From assembly GCF_007744255.1 (NCBI RefSeq), contig NZ_CP036267.1:5282001-5346000 (forward strand): DNA of 64,000 nt. The letters are read 5' to 3'. The translations under genes and the position numbers were made by a program. The first letter of the stretch is position 1. The number at the start of each line of letters is the position of its first letter. The stretch comes from Thalassoglobus polymorphus (lineage in GTDB: Bacteria; Planctomycetota; Planctomycetia; Planctomycetales; Planctomycetaceae). Shown piece after piece: positions 53,997-63,416 of the stretch. The notes beneath the pieces are model-generated. The model was not told where the DNA came from, did not search any database, and saw only the letters and a list, made by a program, of their open reading frames with translations.

Positions 53997-56900
53997 ATGT
54001 TGTTGAATGTTCGCGTGTCACTTCTTTTGGTATCGCTCATTGCGATCTCGACCTCCAACGCCTTGGGGCAAGAGACCCAAAACGCCGAATTCGGTCCTTT
54101 CTCAGCTGAGGAAGCTGCCAAAAAATTTGTTTTACACGATGATTGTAAAATCGAACTGGTTGCAGCTGAACCGGATGTGATTGATCCGGTCCATATCGCA
54201 TTCAATACCGATGGCAAACTCTGGGTGGTCGAAATGACAGACTACCCCAACGGCCCCGGTGACGGACAACCCGGCCTCTCTCGCATCCGAGTCCTCAGCG
54301 ATGACGACGGAGATGGTCGCTTCAACAATCCGGTGACCTTTGCCGAGAAGCTGCTGTTCGCAAACGGTTTGATGTTCTGGAAAGACGGAGTCATCGTCAC
54401 AACAGATGGCAAAATCCAGTTCATGCGAGACACCGACGGGGACGGCAAGGCTGACGAGACTCAAGTCTGGTTCGAGGGATTCGCGACCGAAAATCCACAA
54501 CTGCGACACAATCACCCACAACTCGCCATGGATTGCAAAATTTATATTGCGAACGGCTTACGTGGCGGGAACATCGTCCCTGGTCCCGACAACCCTTGGG
54601 GACTTGATCCCAAAGCGAAACCGCTTTCGATCTCAGGTCGCGACTTTCGCTTCGATCCCCTCACCGGGAAGTACGAAGCGATCGCCGGGATGGCTCAATT
54701 TGGAATGGCTTTCGATGCTCACGGGAATCGCTTCGTCTGCACGAATAGAAACCCCGGCCGACAAATCGTTCTTGAAGATGAACAACTGAAATTGACTCCG
54801 GGATTGCGAATCCCGCGTTTCTATGAAGATGTCGCTGCAGCAGGAGAAAATTCGAAGCTCTATCCACTCTCCAGAACCTGGACCACTTCGAACTTACACG
54901 CCAATCAGTTTACAGCTGCGTGCGGCGTCTTGATTTACAACGATTCGTCACTTGGACAAAACTTCTTTGGAAACATTTTCACTTGTGACCCTACTGCAAA
55001 TCTTGTCCACCGAGAAATCGCAGTCTCTATCGGGCCGACATCACGTTCGCATTCTGAAAAGGAAGGCGATGAATTCTTAGCGACAAAAGATGAATGGTTT
55101 CGTCCGGTCAATCTTGCACACGGTCCAGACAAAGCTCTTTACGTTGTTGATATGTATCGTGCAGTCATCGAGCATCCACAGTTCATGCCCGTTGAGCTGA
55201 AGGATCGTCCCGATTTGACATTAGGTTTAGACAAAGGTCGAATCTGGCGAGTTGTCCGCTCTCAGCCGCCAGCAGATTCTGATCACAAACTCGAACAGGT
55301 CGACGCAAGCTCTCCAGAACTGTTAATTCAAGCGCTCTCATCGGATTCCGTCTGGAAACAGAACCATGCACAACGGCTACTCATCGAAAGTGACTCGAAA
55401 GAGGTCGTGCCGCAACTACGAAGCCGAATCAATGCTCCGCAAACGTCAGACGAAAAATACCTGTTACCATTGATCGCCACCTTAGACAAGTTAACCCTGG
55501 CTGACCTCAAAGCAGCCATGAGCAATGCAAACGACATCTACTTCCTGAAGTCGTTCTTCGAACTCGGCCAACGTCATTTTGGAGAAACTCCGGAATGGAA
55601 GGATCTCGTCAACTCCTCCTTCCATAAAACTGACTCCGGAATCCCAGTCAGTTCCTTCATTTTTGAAATGCTCGGACAAGTCCCCTGGAAAACATTGTCC
55701 GAAGCTGATCAGAAAATCGTACTCGACCAAATCCTCGAGCGAATTGTTCCGGGGTCCCAGAAAGATTCCGAGCAATACGACCCTTATTGGTTGTCTGTCT
55801 ACTTAAGGTTGGCTGCCAGAAGCGAATCGCTTGACGTTTCCACACAGCTCATCGCTGCCTTCGAGCAATTCGAACCGAAGAACGAGGCTGAAAAACAGGC
55901 TCTGCGATTACAGACTTACGCAGCCATTCGTGACCTTGCGGAACTGGTCGCCAAACAAAACCAGAAAGACCAGGCCCGCACACTTCTGACAACGATCGTC
56001 GGAAATGAAGACAACTCTTTCGCGACTCGAATGAGTGTTCTCTCTGGTCTCGCTCAAGGTTTCCCGGGCGGACGCACAGCTTTAAACGCACTGATTGCAA
56101 AACTCCCTGAAGAAGCAAAAGCGAACATCGCTGCCACCATCACCGAAGCGACGAGGGTCTTGAAAACCAAAGATTCCATCGCAGAAGAACTACCAATCCT
56201 CTTCGACTTATTGAGTCTCGCTGACGACGATGCATCACTTCAACAACTGATCACCGCGACCGGTTCCGGCGATGCAACGCGCGCTTCACTGGCACTCTCA
56301 GCACTTTTGAAACGACCTGCAGCTCAGGTCAACCCTGCTTTGGTTGAACTGCTCCCCAAACGACGGGGAAGCGTCCGACGAAGCATTCTGCAAGCAATGG
56401 CCAGAAGCACAAGTCGAGCTCCGGCGTTGCTGGATGAAATTGAATCTGGACGTGTCCCGGCGTTGGAGATTGACGCGACTGTTGAGAAAACGCTCTATCG
56501 ACTCTCCGACAAAGAGCTTGTTGCTCGCGCCAAGAAACTTCTGAAACGCGAACCACCCGCTGATCGCGTGAAGGTCCTCGAGGAGTATCAAGTCAGCTTG
56601 ACGATGGACTCCGACCCGCTTCGCGGCAAGGTGACCTTCGAGAAAAACTGTGCGACCTGCCATAAAGTGGGCGATGTCGGAGTCAATGTCGCTCCGGACA
56701 TCTCCGATTCGCGAACCAAGACTCCCGATTTTTACTTGATGAACATTCTCGATCCGAACCGGGCTATCGATGCCAACTACTTCAGTTTCAACATTCTCGA
56801 TACCGATGGCAAAGTCCATTCCGGGATTGTCGCTTCGGAAACTTCGACGTCCGTGACTTTGAAGCAACCTGAGGGCAAGCTGGTCACGATTGACCGCGAA

Positions 56901-57050
56901 AACATCGAAGAGTTCAAGAACACTGGCGTCTCGTTGATGCCTGTCGGTCTGGAACGAAAAATGAGCAAGCAGGAAGTTGCAGACGTGATCTCCTTCATTA
57001 AAAACTGGAGATATCTCGACGGTCAGATTCCTAAGGAAGTCATCAAGTAA
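53997..57050 (+). CDS. PVC-type haem-binding CxxCH protein with propeller domain
   Basis: 1,017-aa secreted protein (signal MLLNVRVSLLLVSLIAIST). The N-terminal half is a membrane-bound-dehydrogenase-type beta-propeller (VDMTDYPNGP-like VVEMTDYPNGPGDGQPG, VLSDDDGDGRFNNPV, FMRDTDGDGKADE). An alpha-helical HEAT-like middle follows, and then a C-terminal c-type cytochrome domain with FEKNCATCHKVG, the PVC-type signature region including NFSFNILD-like ANYFSFNILDTDG and MPVGLERKMSKQEVADVI. The family is widespread in planctomycetes and verrucomicrobia and is thought to take part in carbohydrate oxidation. The ATG at 53997 follows a GAGG Shine-Dalgarno and starts the signal peptide; the longer frame does not. 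Confidence 0.93.
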   Translation: MLLNVRVSLLLVSLIAISTSNALGQETQNAEFGPFSAEEAAKKFVLHDDCKIELVAAEPDVIDPVHIAFNTDGKLWVVEMTDYPNGPGDGQPGLSRIRVLSDDDGDGRFNNPVTFAEKLLFANGLMFWKDGVIVTTDGKIQFMRDTDGDGKADETQVWFEGFATENPQLRHNHPQLAMDCKIYIANGLRGGNIVPGPDNPWGLDPKAKPLSISGRDFRFDPLTGKYEAIAGMAQFGMAFDAHGNRFVCTNRNPGRQIVLEDEQLKLTPGLRIPRFYEDVAAAGENSKLYPLSRTWTTSNLHANQFTAACGVLIYNDSSLGQNFFGNIFTCDPTANLVHREIAVSIGPTSRSHSEKEGDEFLATKDEWFRPVNLAHGPDKALYVVDMYRAVIEHPQFMPVELKDRPDLTLGLDKGRIWRVVRSQPPADSDHKLEQVDASSPELLIQALSSDSVWKQNHAQRLLIESDSKEVVPQLRSRINAPQTSDEKYLLPLIATLDKLTLADLKAAMSNANDIYFLKSFFELGQRHFGETPEWKDLVNSSFHKTDSGIPVSSFIFEMLGQVPWKTLSEADQKIVLDQILERIVPGSQKDSEQYDPYWLSVYLRLAARSESLDVSTQLIAAFEQFEPKNEAEKQALRLQTYAAIRDLAELVAKQNQKDQARTLLTTIVGNEDNSFATRMSVLSGLAQGFPGGRTALNALIAKLPEEAKANIAATITEATRVLKTKDSIAEELPILFDLLSLADDDASLQQLITATGSGDATRASLALSALLKRPAAQVNPALVELLPKRRGSVRRSILQAMARSTSRAPALLDEIESGRVPALEIDATVEKTLYRLSDKELVARAKKLLKREPPADRVKVLEEYQVSLTMDSDPLRGKVTFEKNCATCHKVGDVGVNVAPDISDSRTKTPDFYLMNILDPNRAIDANYFSFNILDTDGKVHSGIVASETSTSVTLKQPEGKLVTIDRENIEEFKNTGVSLMPVGLERKMSKQEVADVISFIKNWRYLDGQIPKEVIK

Positions 57051-57065
57051 GGTCAGTGCGCAGAG

Positions 57066-57641
57066 ATGGTTCAGCTCACGCAGATCGCTCACGAATTGAT
57101 TCGTGATTTTATCAAGACCGGTGATCTCGTCATCGACGCAACCTGTGGAAACGGGCACGACACATTCTTCCTCTCCGAATTAGTCGGTGAGTCTGGAATG
57201 GTATTGGCCTGCGACCTTCAGCAGTTAGCAATCGATGCGACAAAAGATCGATGTCGCGAGCGTAAGAATATTGATTACCACTTGGGTGATCATGCCGAAG
57301 TGCTACAATCGCTTCTGGAAAAGAACCAGTCGAGCGTGAGCGCCATCCTGTTCAATCTGGGATACTTGCCTGGCGGAGACAAGTCCCTCACAACTCAAGG
57401 CCCAGCGACAGTCAGTGCAATTCAACTCGGTTTGCGACTGTTGAAGAGGGGCGGTGTCCTCTCCGTCCTCGCATATGTCGGACATCCCGGGGGAATCGAC
57501 GAAGCAAATGCCGTTGAATCGTTTCTAACCAAGAGCATCGACTCGGCAGAACTACACAAGATTCACTGGCCTGACGAGTCGCGACCAGCAACGTCTCCGC
57601 GACTCTACGTTGTCTGTAAGGGTTCTTTGAACGAAAGTTGA
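57066..57641 (+). CDS. YtqB/MnmM-like class I methyltransferase
   Basis: 191-aa PF06962 protein. Visible: LVIDATCGNGHDTFFLSELVG (motif I), CDLQQLAIDATKDRC, LFNLGYLPGGDKSLTTQGPATV, the block diagnostic of this family, and LLKRGGVLSVLAYVGHPGG. Gram-positive relatives (YtqB/MnmM) methylate a modified wobble uridine in tRNA; older annotations call the family an rRNA methylase. I favour the tRNA role by family only. It starts 15 bp after the PVC haem gene, probably co-transcribed by position, but functionally unrelated. Confidence 0.88.
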   Translation: MVQLTQIAHELIRDFIKTGDLVIDATCGNGHDTFFLSELVGESGMVLACDLQQLAIDATKDRCRERKNIDYHLGDHAEVLQSLLEKNQSSVSAILFNLGYLPGGDKSLTTQGPATVSAIQLGLRLLKRGGVLSVLAYVGHPGGIDEANAVESFLTKSIDSAELHKIHWPDESRPATSPRLYVVCKGSLNES

Positions 57642-57917
57642 GACTGACACCGGTGACCAGATGTGACCATTTGAGTTCAAACCCATGACTGGGGTTTGTG
57701 TTTTGCCTCGTGACGAGCAGTCGATGAAGCCATCAAGGTGACCATTATGGCACGGCATGGCTCCATCAGTTCTCTCTTGGCTGAAAACATCCATCTGGAA
57801 AACCGCAATCCGCCGGGTCTGGAGTCCCGGCGCAAGGAGGTCGAACAGTGCTTCCGGCACAAGCTGCTCAGGCAGCACTTGTCATCGATCGACAATTGAG
57901 CAGCTTACAATGTCCAA

Positions 57918-58400
57918 TTACTGAGCTGTTGAAGATGCTCGCTGAATCACTTGATGCTTCACTCGAGCGGCTTCAAGTTGTTTGTGAAATGGCGAAGCAG
58001 TGTGAAATCCATCAATTCGCCCAAGTAAATCCGCATTCGGACTCAGGACGATTGTGCAAGGCAAGCCACTGACTTTCAAAATCTGTGCGACCTTCTTCTC
58101 TTTGTCGACGTCAATATGCACAGGCACAAACGATTGGTTCACGTATGTCGACAGCTCTTTTGAGTTGAGCGTTTCCCGTTCCAGCTTTTTGCAATAGTGA
58201 CACCAATCTGCACCGAAGACGAGTAGCATCGGTTTGTTTTGAGCCGTTGCGACTTTGTGAGCAGCTTGCAAATCAGACTGCCAGTTTAATTCTGGCTCAG
58301 CTTGTTTCGAAAAACTGAACGGTGGAGCCGCTTGGGAATTTGTAGACAACGTAAAGATCGACAGAGTAACGAGAGCAGTCAGGCACAAGGCACGTTTCAT
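57918..58400 (-). CDS. Secreted thioredoxin-family protein
   Basis: 160-aa protein with a signal peptide (MKRALCLTALVTLSIFTLSTNSQA). A thioredoxin-like domain includes PMLLVFGADWCHYCKKLE, where CHYC is the redox pair, then YVNQSFVPVHIDVDKEKKVAQILKVSGLPCTIVLSP with a cis-Pro region. It is likely a periplasmic or exported disulfide reductase of the DUF255/thioredoxin_7 type. It converges on the MnmM-like gene and is monocistronic. Confidence 0.9.
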   Translation of the reverse strand: MKRALCLTALVTLSIFTLSTNSQAAPPFSFSKQAEPELNWQSDLQAAHKVATAQNKPMLLVFGADWCHYCKKLERETLNSKELSTYVNQSFVPVHIDVDKEKKVAQILKVSGLPCTIVLSPNADLLGRIDGFHTASPFHKQLEAARVKHQVIQRASSTAQ

Positions 58401-58884
58401 TTCAAAGCATCCTCTTCATGTGGAACTTATTCTCGACTTGAGCGTCAAGTGGCTTTTTGCCGGTTGAAAGATGTATCGGACACTGACGAGCTTCTGGAGT
58501 GTGAGGTGTCCCACGAAGTCTGTGATTTTGTTGAACTCAAATCGATGACGCGTTACCAGATAAAGAGAGCCGCGAGTCAAACGAATAGGGCAGCCACATA
58601 TTGATTCGCGGTGGCTGCTGACAGGAGAGCGTTCCCATCAGTGTCGTCTGCATCGAAAAAGACCCTGCAGCTGAGCGTTCAAGCAAAACCATCACACTGA
58701 ATTGCTTTTAAGCCCACCTGGCTCATCACCTGATACACAGAAGCTATCGGCAGATTTCGTAACAAAGCTTGACAGTAATAACGATATTCCCAATTACGAT
58801 CATCGCATCAAAAAAGCCGGACGCTTACAAGAAAGCGTCCGGCTGATGAAACAGGAATTCAAAGAGTAAGACTGAAAGTCTGAG
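58401..58884. other. Gap upstream of the thioredoxin gene, with a minus-strand terminator
   Basis: 484 bp. It contains the sulfatase terminator at 58810-58844. No gene, repeat copy or RNA recognised otherwise. Confidence 0.5.
58810..58844 (-). terminator. Intrinsic terminator of the sulfatase gene
   Basis: On the minus strand AGCCGGACGCTT pairs perfectly over 12 bp with AAGCGTCCGGCT around a 6-nt loop, followed by a run of T (A-run 58810-58815 on +). It lies 41 bp after the sulfatase stop codon. Confidence 0.93.
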
Positions 58885-60312
58885 TTATTGTATTTTGATA
58901 TACCGCCGAAATTCTGGTCGGTCTTTCCAGCCCTCTAAATACGGCTCGTATTCCTTGAGAGTCATCCAGGTACTCGGACCGGGATCTGCCGGGATCACTT
59001 TGCCTTCGGGGTAATCGTCGCCCTCAATGCTCTTTTCGATTGACTCGTTCCACGCCTGCATGGCTGCGATCATACGTTGTGCGATCTCTGGCTGGCTTTC
59101 GAGGAGATCCATCTTTTCCTGTTGATCCGATTTCAGATTGTAGAGTTCATATTTGCCACTCCCGAGCTTTTGAGTGATCAGCTTGTAATCGTTATCAATG
59201 AGAGCCACCCGGTTTGTGTGTCGAAAGCCCATTGGCTCTGGTCGCTGAGCGATTTCTTTCTGAAAGAGTGGGGTGATGCTCATTCCGTCTCGCACTGAGA
59301 GCATACTCGACTCCGGAAGTTCAGCAATTTCCACCAATGTGGGGAAAATATCCATCGTACAGGCAGGGAACTGAGTCACACGTGGAGTCTGAATGACCGC
59401 GGGCCATTCAATAATGGCAGGCACACGCAAACCTCCTTCATAGACTGAATTCTTGAAGCCACGCAAATTCCCGACCGTTCCCGGAGTGATTCTTGGAAGC
59501 CCTCCGTTGTCGCTGTTGAACATTAAGAAGGTGTTCTCTGCAATATCCATTTCCTGTAATGCGGACCGTAACGTACCGATGCTCCGATCCATTGCCACTA
59601 ATTCGCCATAATGGCTGAGCGAAGGGTCTTTGAGTTTTGGAAACGGTGCTTTGTCATCTTCGTCCGCCATAAAAGGGCTATGTGGTGTGCCATACCAGAT
59701 CACTGAGAACGACGGTTTGCCAGCCTCAACGTTTTTCTGAATAAACTTGACCGCTTCATCAACAATGATCTCTGAAGAATCTCCCTGGAACTCTTCAAAT
59801 TTTCCCATGCGGCTTAAAATAGGATCACGATCAAAGAAATTTGTCACTGACAACCATGTGTCAAATCCGAACGCTCCTGGGCTGCGAATATCGTCCTTGA
59901 GGATCGGAGCCCCCGGGCCACGCATCCCGTTAAGATGCCACTTCCCGAAGTGTGCGGTGGCATAGCCAGCTTTTTTCAGTGCCTGTGCAACGGTCTTCTC
60001 CTGCGGTCGTAACGGAACTCCATGGTTGAGGACTCCCGTGCGGTCATTCGTCCGCCCTGTGAGTACAGTCGCACGCGTTGGTGAACAGTTTGGAGCTCCG
60101 GCGTAGAAGCGATCAAATCGTAATCCATTTGCTGCCATCGCGTTGAGATTCGGCGTTTTCAAGATGGGGTGATTCGCATATTCCGTTTGCCCCCACCCCA
60201 TATCATCTGCCATCACCAGAATGATGTGATCTGGCGTCGCAGATGAAACCGGCATCGGCAGAAGTAGATGAATAAGGAGGGCGGACAGAACACATTGCAA
60301 GCGAATCATCAA
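58885..60312 (-). CDS. Secreted sulfatase (arylsulfatase family)
   Basis: 475-aa alkaline phosphatase-superfamily sulfatase. The signal peptide is MMIRLQCVLSALLIHLLLPMPVSS. The metal-binding LVMADDMGWGQTE (Asp36-37) and the formylglycine motif CSPTRATVLTGR (Cys76; C-x-P-x-R) are followed by GYATAHFGKWHLNG. Maturation needs a formylglycine-generating enzyme, not present in this window. The protein likely desulfates an extracellular polysaccharide. It is monocistronic, with a strong terminator downstream. Confidence 0.95.
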   Translation of the reverse strand: MMIRLQCVLSALLIHLLLPMPVSSATPDHIILVMADDMGWGQTEYANHPILKTPNLNAMAANGLRFDRFYAGAPNCSPTRATVLTGRTNDRTGVLNHGVPLRPQEKTVAQALKKAGYATAHFGKWHLNGMRGPGAPILKDDIRSPGAFGFDTWLSVTNFFDRDPILSRMGKFEEFQGDSSEIIVDEAVKFIQKNVEAGKPSFSVIWYGTPHSPFMADEDDKAPFPKLKDPSLSHYGELVAMDRSIGTLRSALQEMDIAENTFLMFNSDNGGLPRITPGTVGNLRGFKNSVYEGGLRVPAIIEWPAVIQTPRVTQFPACTMDIFPTLVEIAELPESSMLSVRDGMSITPLFQKEIAQRPEPMGFRHTNRVALIDNDYKLITQKLGSGKYELYNLKSDQQEKMDLLESQPEIAQRMIAAMQAWNESIEKSIEGDDYPEGKVIPADPGPSTWMTLKEYEPYLEGWKDRPEFRRYIKIQ

Positions 60313-60937
60313 GACACCACAAAGTCAGAGAGCATCGAAATTATTTGATCCGTCCAATTTCGTAATTGAACCTCTCCATTGCAAGCGACCTTATGGAATT
60401 GTGAACGATCTAGAGCAGCCTGCTCGACCGTGTGCCCGTGAAGAACGCAACCCTCTAGTGAAAATGCTGTTCACCACGAGGCAGATCCTGCAAACCAATT
60501 CGAAAGATGCTCTAAACTGTGCGGATTGGTGAATTCATACTGGTAGCATCAGTTCTAAGCGGTGTTGAGAACCGCTTGAAACATTCCGCAGAGACAAACG
60601 CAACCGAGCTGATCTCTGAGGCAATCTCGTCTCAGTAATGATCAATGCCGAGCCAAATTCTCGACGAGTTTTACGCAACCCGAAGCTTCGCGTCGCATCT
60701 CGATGATTCTCGAATCCTTGTAAGAATTCTCTCAAGCAACCTTTAACGGCAAGGTCGATCGGTAGCTGAGAAAAGCGTGCCACACACCGAAACATTGTCG
60801 ATTGTGATGACCTCTCAGGCCGATCAGCTAATGGTACTCAGTAATGACATGGATGGCAGTATGTCTACCCAATGGACGGGAATTCACCTCATGGTTCTGT
60901 ACGAACCTCAAACGATCGTCCCAGGAATTGACTGATC
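60313..60937. other. Divergent gap holding element A6
   Basis: 625 bp between the divergent sulfatase and toroid-like genes. It contains family-A copy A6 (60411-60514). An 86-codon minus-strand frame (60535-60795) has no recognisable domain and is not called. Confidence 0.55.
60411..60514 (-). repeat. Family-A palindromic element, copy A6
   Basis: An intact 104-bp copy in reverse orientation, from TAGAGCAGcctGCTCgA to GATGCTCTA, flanked by CTAG on the left and CTAA on the right. Confidence 0.92.
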
Positions 60938-62479
60938 ATGATGACGAACACTTCCCCTCTGAAAATGCCATCCGACAATACAATGAATACAACTGATCGA
61001 TTCAAATTCAGACACAACGGGCCGGTACGTGCAATGCCTATTCGAATCTCAATTTGTTGCATGACGTGGGTTCTGATCTCAGCACCTGCAATCGCCCAGG
61101 ATCTCAAAGCTCCGGCAGTTCCTGCCGCGACAGCTCAGCAACTCGACCCGCTGAACGAAATCGTCGATCGTGCTATTACAACCACGAGCAATCGTTTTCT
61201 GGACGCAGATGTTCACACTCCGTGGCAAATCATCCATGGTCTGCTTTCACTCCGTGAAAATTATGTGATCAAACAGGGTGGCCAACCGGTCAACGCGATT
61301 GATTGGATTTCTAGCGGAGCCAAATTTCGAGGAACTCCCTGGTTCCAAGTGACCAAGCATGGTGGACGCGCTCATCCTTACAATGGAACCCCTTACGAAT
61401 TTGAAGGGCACGCAAATCAGTTTTTGGCTGTCATAGCTATGTGCAACCTTCCTCTCGACCACGAGTTCGTCGCTGCTGGAGGACAGAAAATCACCATGCA
61501 GCAAATGGTTGACCATGCTAAAATGACGGTCAGTTCACACGAAGAGATCACTTGGACACTTTGGTTCCTAACACAATACGTTGATCAGGATGAGCAATGG
61601 TTCAACGAAAAGAACGAACCCTGGAGCATGGAACGGCTCGTGCGAATGCAAGTCAAAGCTTCTCCTTACGATGCTCCATGTGGTGGAACTCACGGGATGT
61701 TTGCACTCGCTTATGCTCGCAACTCATACCTGAAAAAGCATGGTCAACTTCGCGGTGCCTGGCTCGAAGCGGATCAAAAACTGCAACGCTACCTCTTTGC
61801 CACACAACGGATGCAGAATCGTGACGGTTCGTTCGCCACGAACTGGTTCAAGTCTGTCGGCTACAGCAATGATTTCAACGAACGAATCAAATACTCAGGA
61901 CACATGCTGGAGTGGATCGTTGTCTCGCTTCCAAAAAGCCGACTGAAAGAACAGTGGATTCGAAATGCCGTACAAACGCTCAGCTACGACCTGATTCGAA
62001 ATGCTCACGAACCAGCAGATTGCGGCCCGCTATATCACGCACTGCATGCACTGGTCCTTTATCGTGAACAGGCAAACCCAAACACTCACCCATTGTCGCA
62101 ACCTTCTGTCGCTCGAGCTCAGAAACAGCCGGGGAATGTCACAAACCCTGAAAAGCCTTCCGGGGAAGCAGCACCAAGCAAACCCCAACTCGATAAACCA
62201 GTTCAAATGGCGACTCAGCCTGAAGAACTGAAAGTGCAAGAAGCGAACACTCCACAAAGAAGAACATCATCAGTCGAACAACAGCCAGTTCCTGTTGAAG
62301 TGACAACCCCTGTCAAAGAAGTGGAGCAAAACAAGAAGCGAAGATCTGTTTTGATGCCAATCCTCAAACAGGTCGCTAATGATGAAGTCGTCAGCTCTGT
62401 TTCATCAGACGAGGAATTCCTTCTGGAAGTCACTCCCGTTATTCCGGAATCTGACGAAACTGAAACGGACGCTCCATAA
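60938..62479 (+). CDS. Secreted alpha-toroid-like protein, function unknown
   Basis: 513-aa protein. An export signal seems to start at an internal Met (MPIRISICCMTWVLISAPAIA, ATG 61034), preceded by 32 polar residues in the longer frame. Residues about 75-400 are helical, with repeated tryptophan and Gly-His motifs (TPWQIIHGLLSLRENYVI, FEGHANQFLAVIAM, CGGTHGMFALAYA, YSGHMLEWIVVSLP), a pattern resembling prenyltransferase/terpene-cyclase-type alpha/alpha toroids. The C-terminal 110 residues are Pro/Gln/Glu-rich and probably disordered. Homologues are common hypothetical proteins in planctomycetes. Enzymatic activity cannot be inferred. The start is uncertain. Confidence 0.75.
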   Translation: MMTNTSPLKMPSDNTMNTTDRFKFRHNGPVRAMPIRISICCMTWVLISAPAIAQDLKAPAVPAATAQQLDPLNEIVDRAITTTSNRFLDADVHTPWQIIHGLLSLRENYVIKQGGQPVNAIDWISSGAKFRGTPWFQVTKHGGRAHPYNGTPYEFEGHANQFLAVIAMCNLPLDHEFVAAGGQKITMQQMVDHAKMTVSSHEEITWTLWFLTQYVDQDEQWFNEKNEPWSMERLVRMQVKASPYDAPCGGTHGMFALAYARNSYLKKHGQLRGAWLEADQKLQRYLFATQRMQNRDGSFATNWFKSVGYSNDFNERIKYSGHMLEWIVVSLPKSRLKEQWIRNAVQTLSYDLIRNAHEPADCGPLYHALHALVLYREQANPNTHPLSQPSVARAQKQPGNVTNPEKPSGEAAPSKPQLDKPVQMATQPEELKVQEANTPQRRTSSVEQQPVPVEVTTPVKEVEQNKKRRSVLMPILKQVANDEVVSSVSSDEEFLLEVTPVIPESDETETDAP

Positions 62480-62549
62480 TCAAGTCGTGGTCAGTCCTGG
62501 TCGTCGATTCAGTCTCTCCCGAGGCTGAATCGGAACTCGCTTCACCATC

Positions 62550-63344
62550 TTATTTGAAATCGAAATCGGTCGCCTGGGGAAGGTCGTCGATGGAACCGAG
62601 TCCGAACAAGTCGAGGAAACGCTTTGTTGTCTGGTAAGTTTCCGAGTCTGATTGTTCATTTCGATTTAATACGATGAGTTGCCGACGCAAGAGCTGGCGG
62701 AGTAATCCGCCAGCATTTTTTTTGCCGATCGCTTCCACATCTTCACGAGTCGTGGGCTGTTGGTAAGCGATAAAGGCCAAGACTTCCAATGCTTCCTGTC
62801 CCAGCTTGACATCTTTCGGACCTTGTCCATAAACACGCCGACGAACGTGTTCATGCTCAGCCTTGAGAACCATCGTATAGCCCCCTTCGACAAGCCGTAT
62901 TTCATACGGCCGATTTTCTGAGGCATAACGCTGGTTCAGCTCTTCAAGTAACAGATCGACTTGCTCGTGAGTGGTCGTCCCGCCAAGTAGATCGGTCATT
63001 TTTTTAGCAGGCAGCGGTTCTCCCCCGACGAACAATAATCCCTCAGCCACCTGCAACTGCGTCACTCGAACTTCTTCCTCCTTCGAGACGTCAGCCTCAA
63101 CGACCTGCAAGTCGTCTATAGGATCAACATCCTCAGGTGATAAATTCTCGACGGCGAGCGTGTCAGGGAGTTCTTCTTCAGGCTCTGGAAATGCTTCTTG
63201 ATCCAGCTCAGGAATCAGATGCTCAGCTGTTTCAGCAGTTTCCAAAGCTCGCATGTATGCGGCTTCGATCTCTTCCAAAGACATCTCATCATGGGAGCCG
63301 TCTGGTTCAAGTTCTGGATTCGGATCTGTCATATTCGAAGTCAT
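62550..63344 (-). CDS. scpB: Segregation and condensation protein B
   Basis: 264-aa ScpB, the winged-helix kleisin partner in the SMC-ScpAB chromosome condensation complex. The core starts at about residue 98 (LQVAEGLLFVGGEPLP, VDLLLEELNQRY) and continues with LGQEALEVLAFIAYQQPTTREDVEAI and LLRRQLIVLNR. The N-terminal 95 residues are strongly acidic (many Glu/Asp) and unlike E. coli-size homologues; this extension could be disordered. The scpA gene is not in the window. The start at 63344 is the first ATG of the frame; MTDPN five codons in is a possible alternative. Confidence 0.93.
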   Translation of the reverse strand: MTSNMTDPNPELEPDGSHDEMSLEEIEAAYMRALETAETAEHLIPELDQEAFPEPEEELPDTLAVENLSPEDVDPIDDLQVVEADVSKEEEVRVTQLQVAEGLLFVGGEPLPAKKMTDLLGGTTTHEQVDLLLEELNQRYASENRPYEIRLVEGGYTMVLKAEHEHVRRRVYGQGPKDVKLGQEALEVLAFIAYQQPTTREDVEAIGKKNAGGLLRQLLRRQLIVLNRNEQSDSETYQTTKRFLDLFGLGSIDDLPQATDFDFK

Positions 63345-63416
63345 GGGTGAGTAATTTCGCGCTCAACTCTCAAGTCCGGAAATAAACTCATCAGGTCAAC
63401 TCATCAGTTGAATTCG

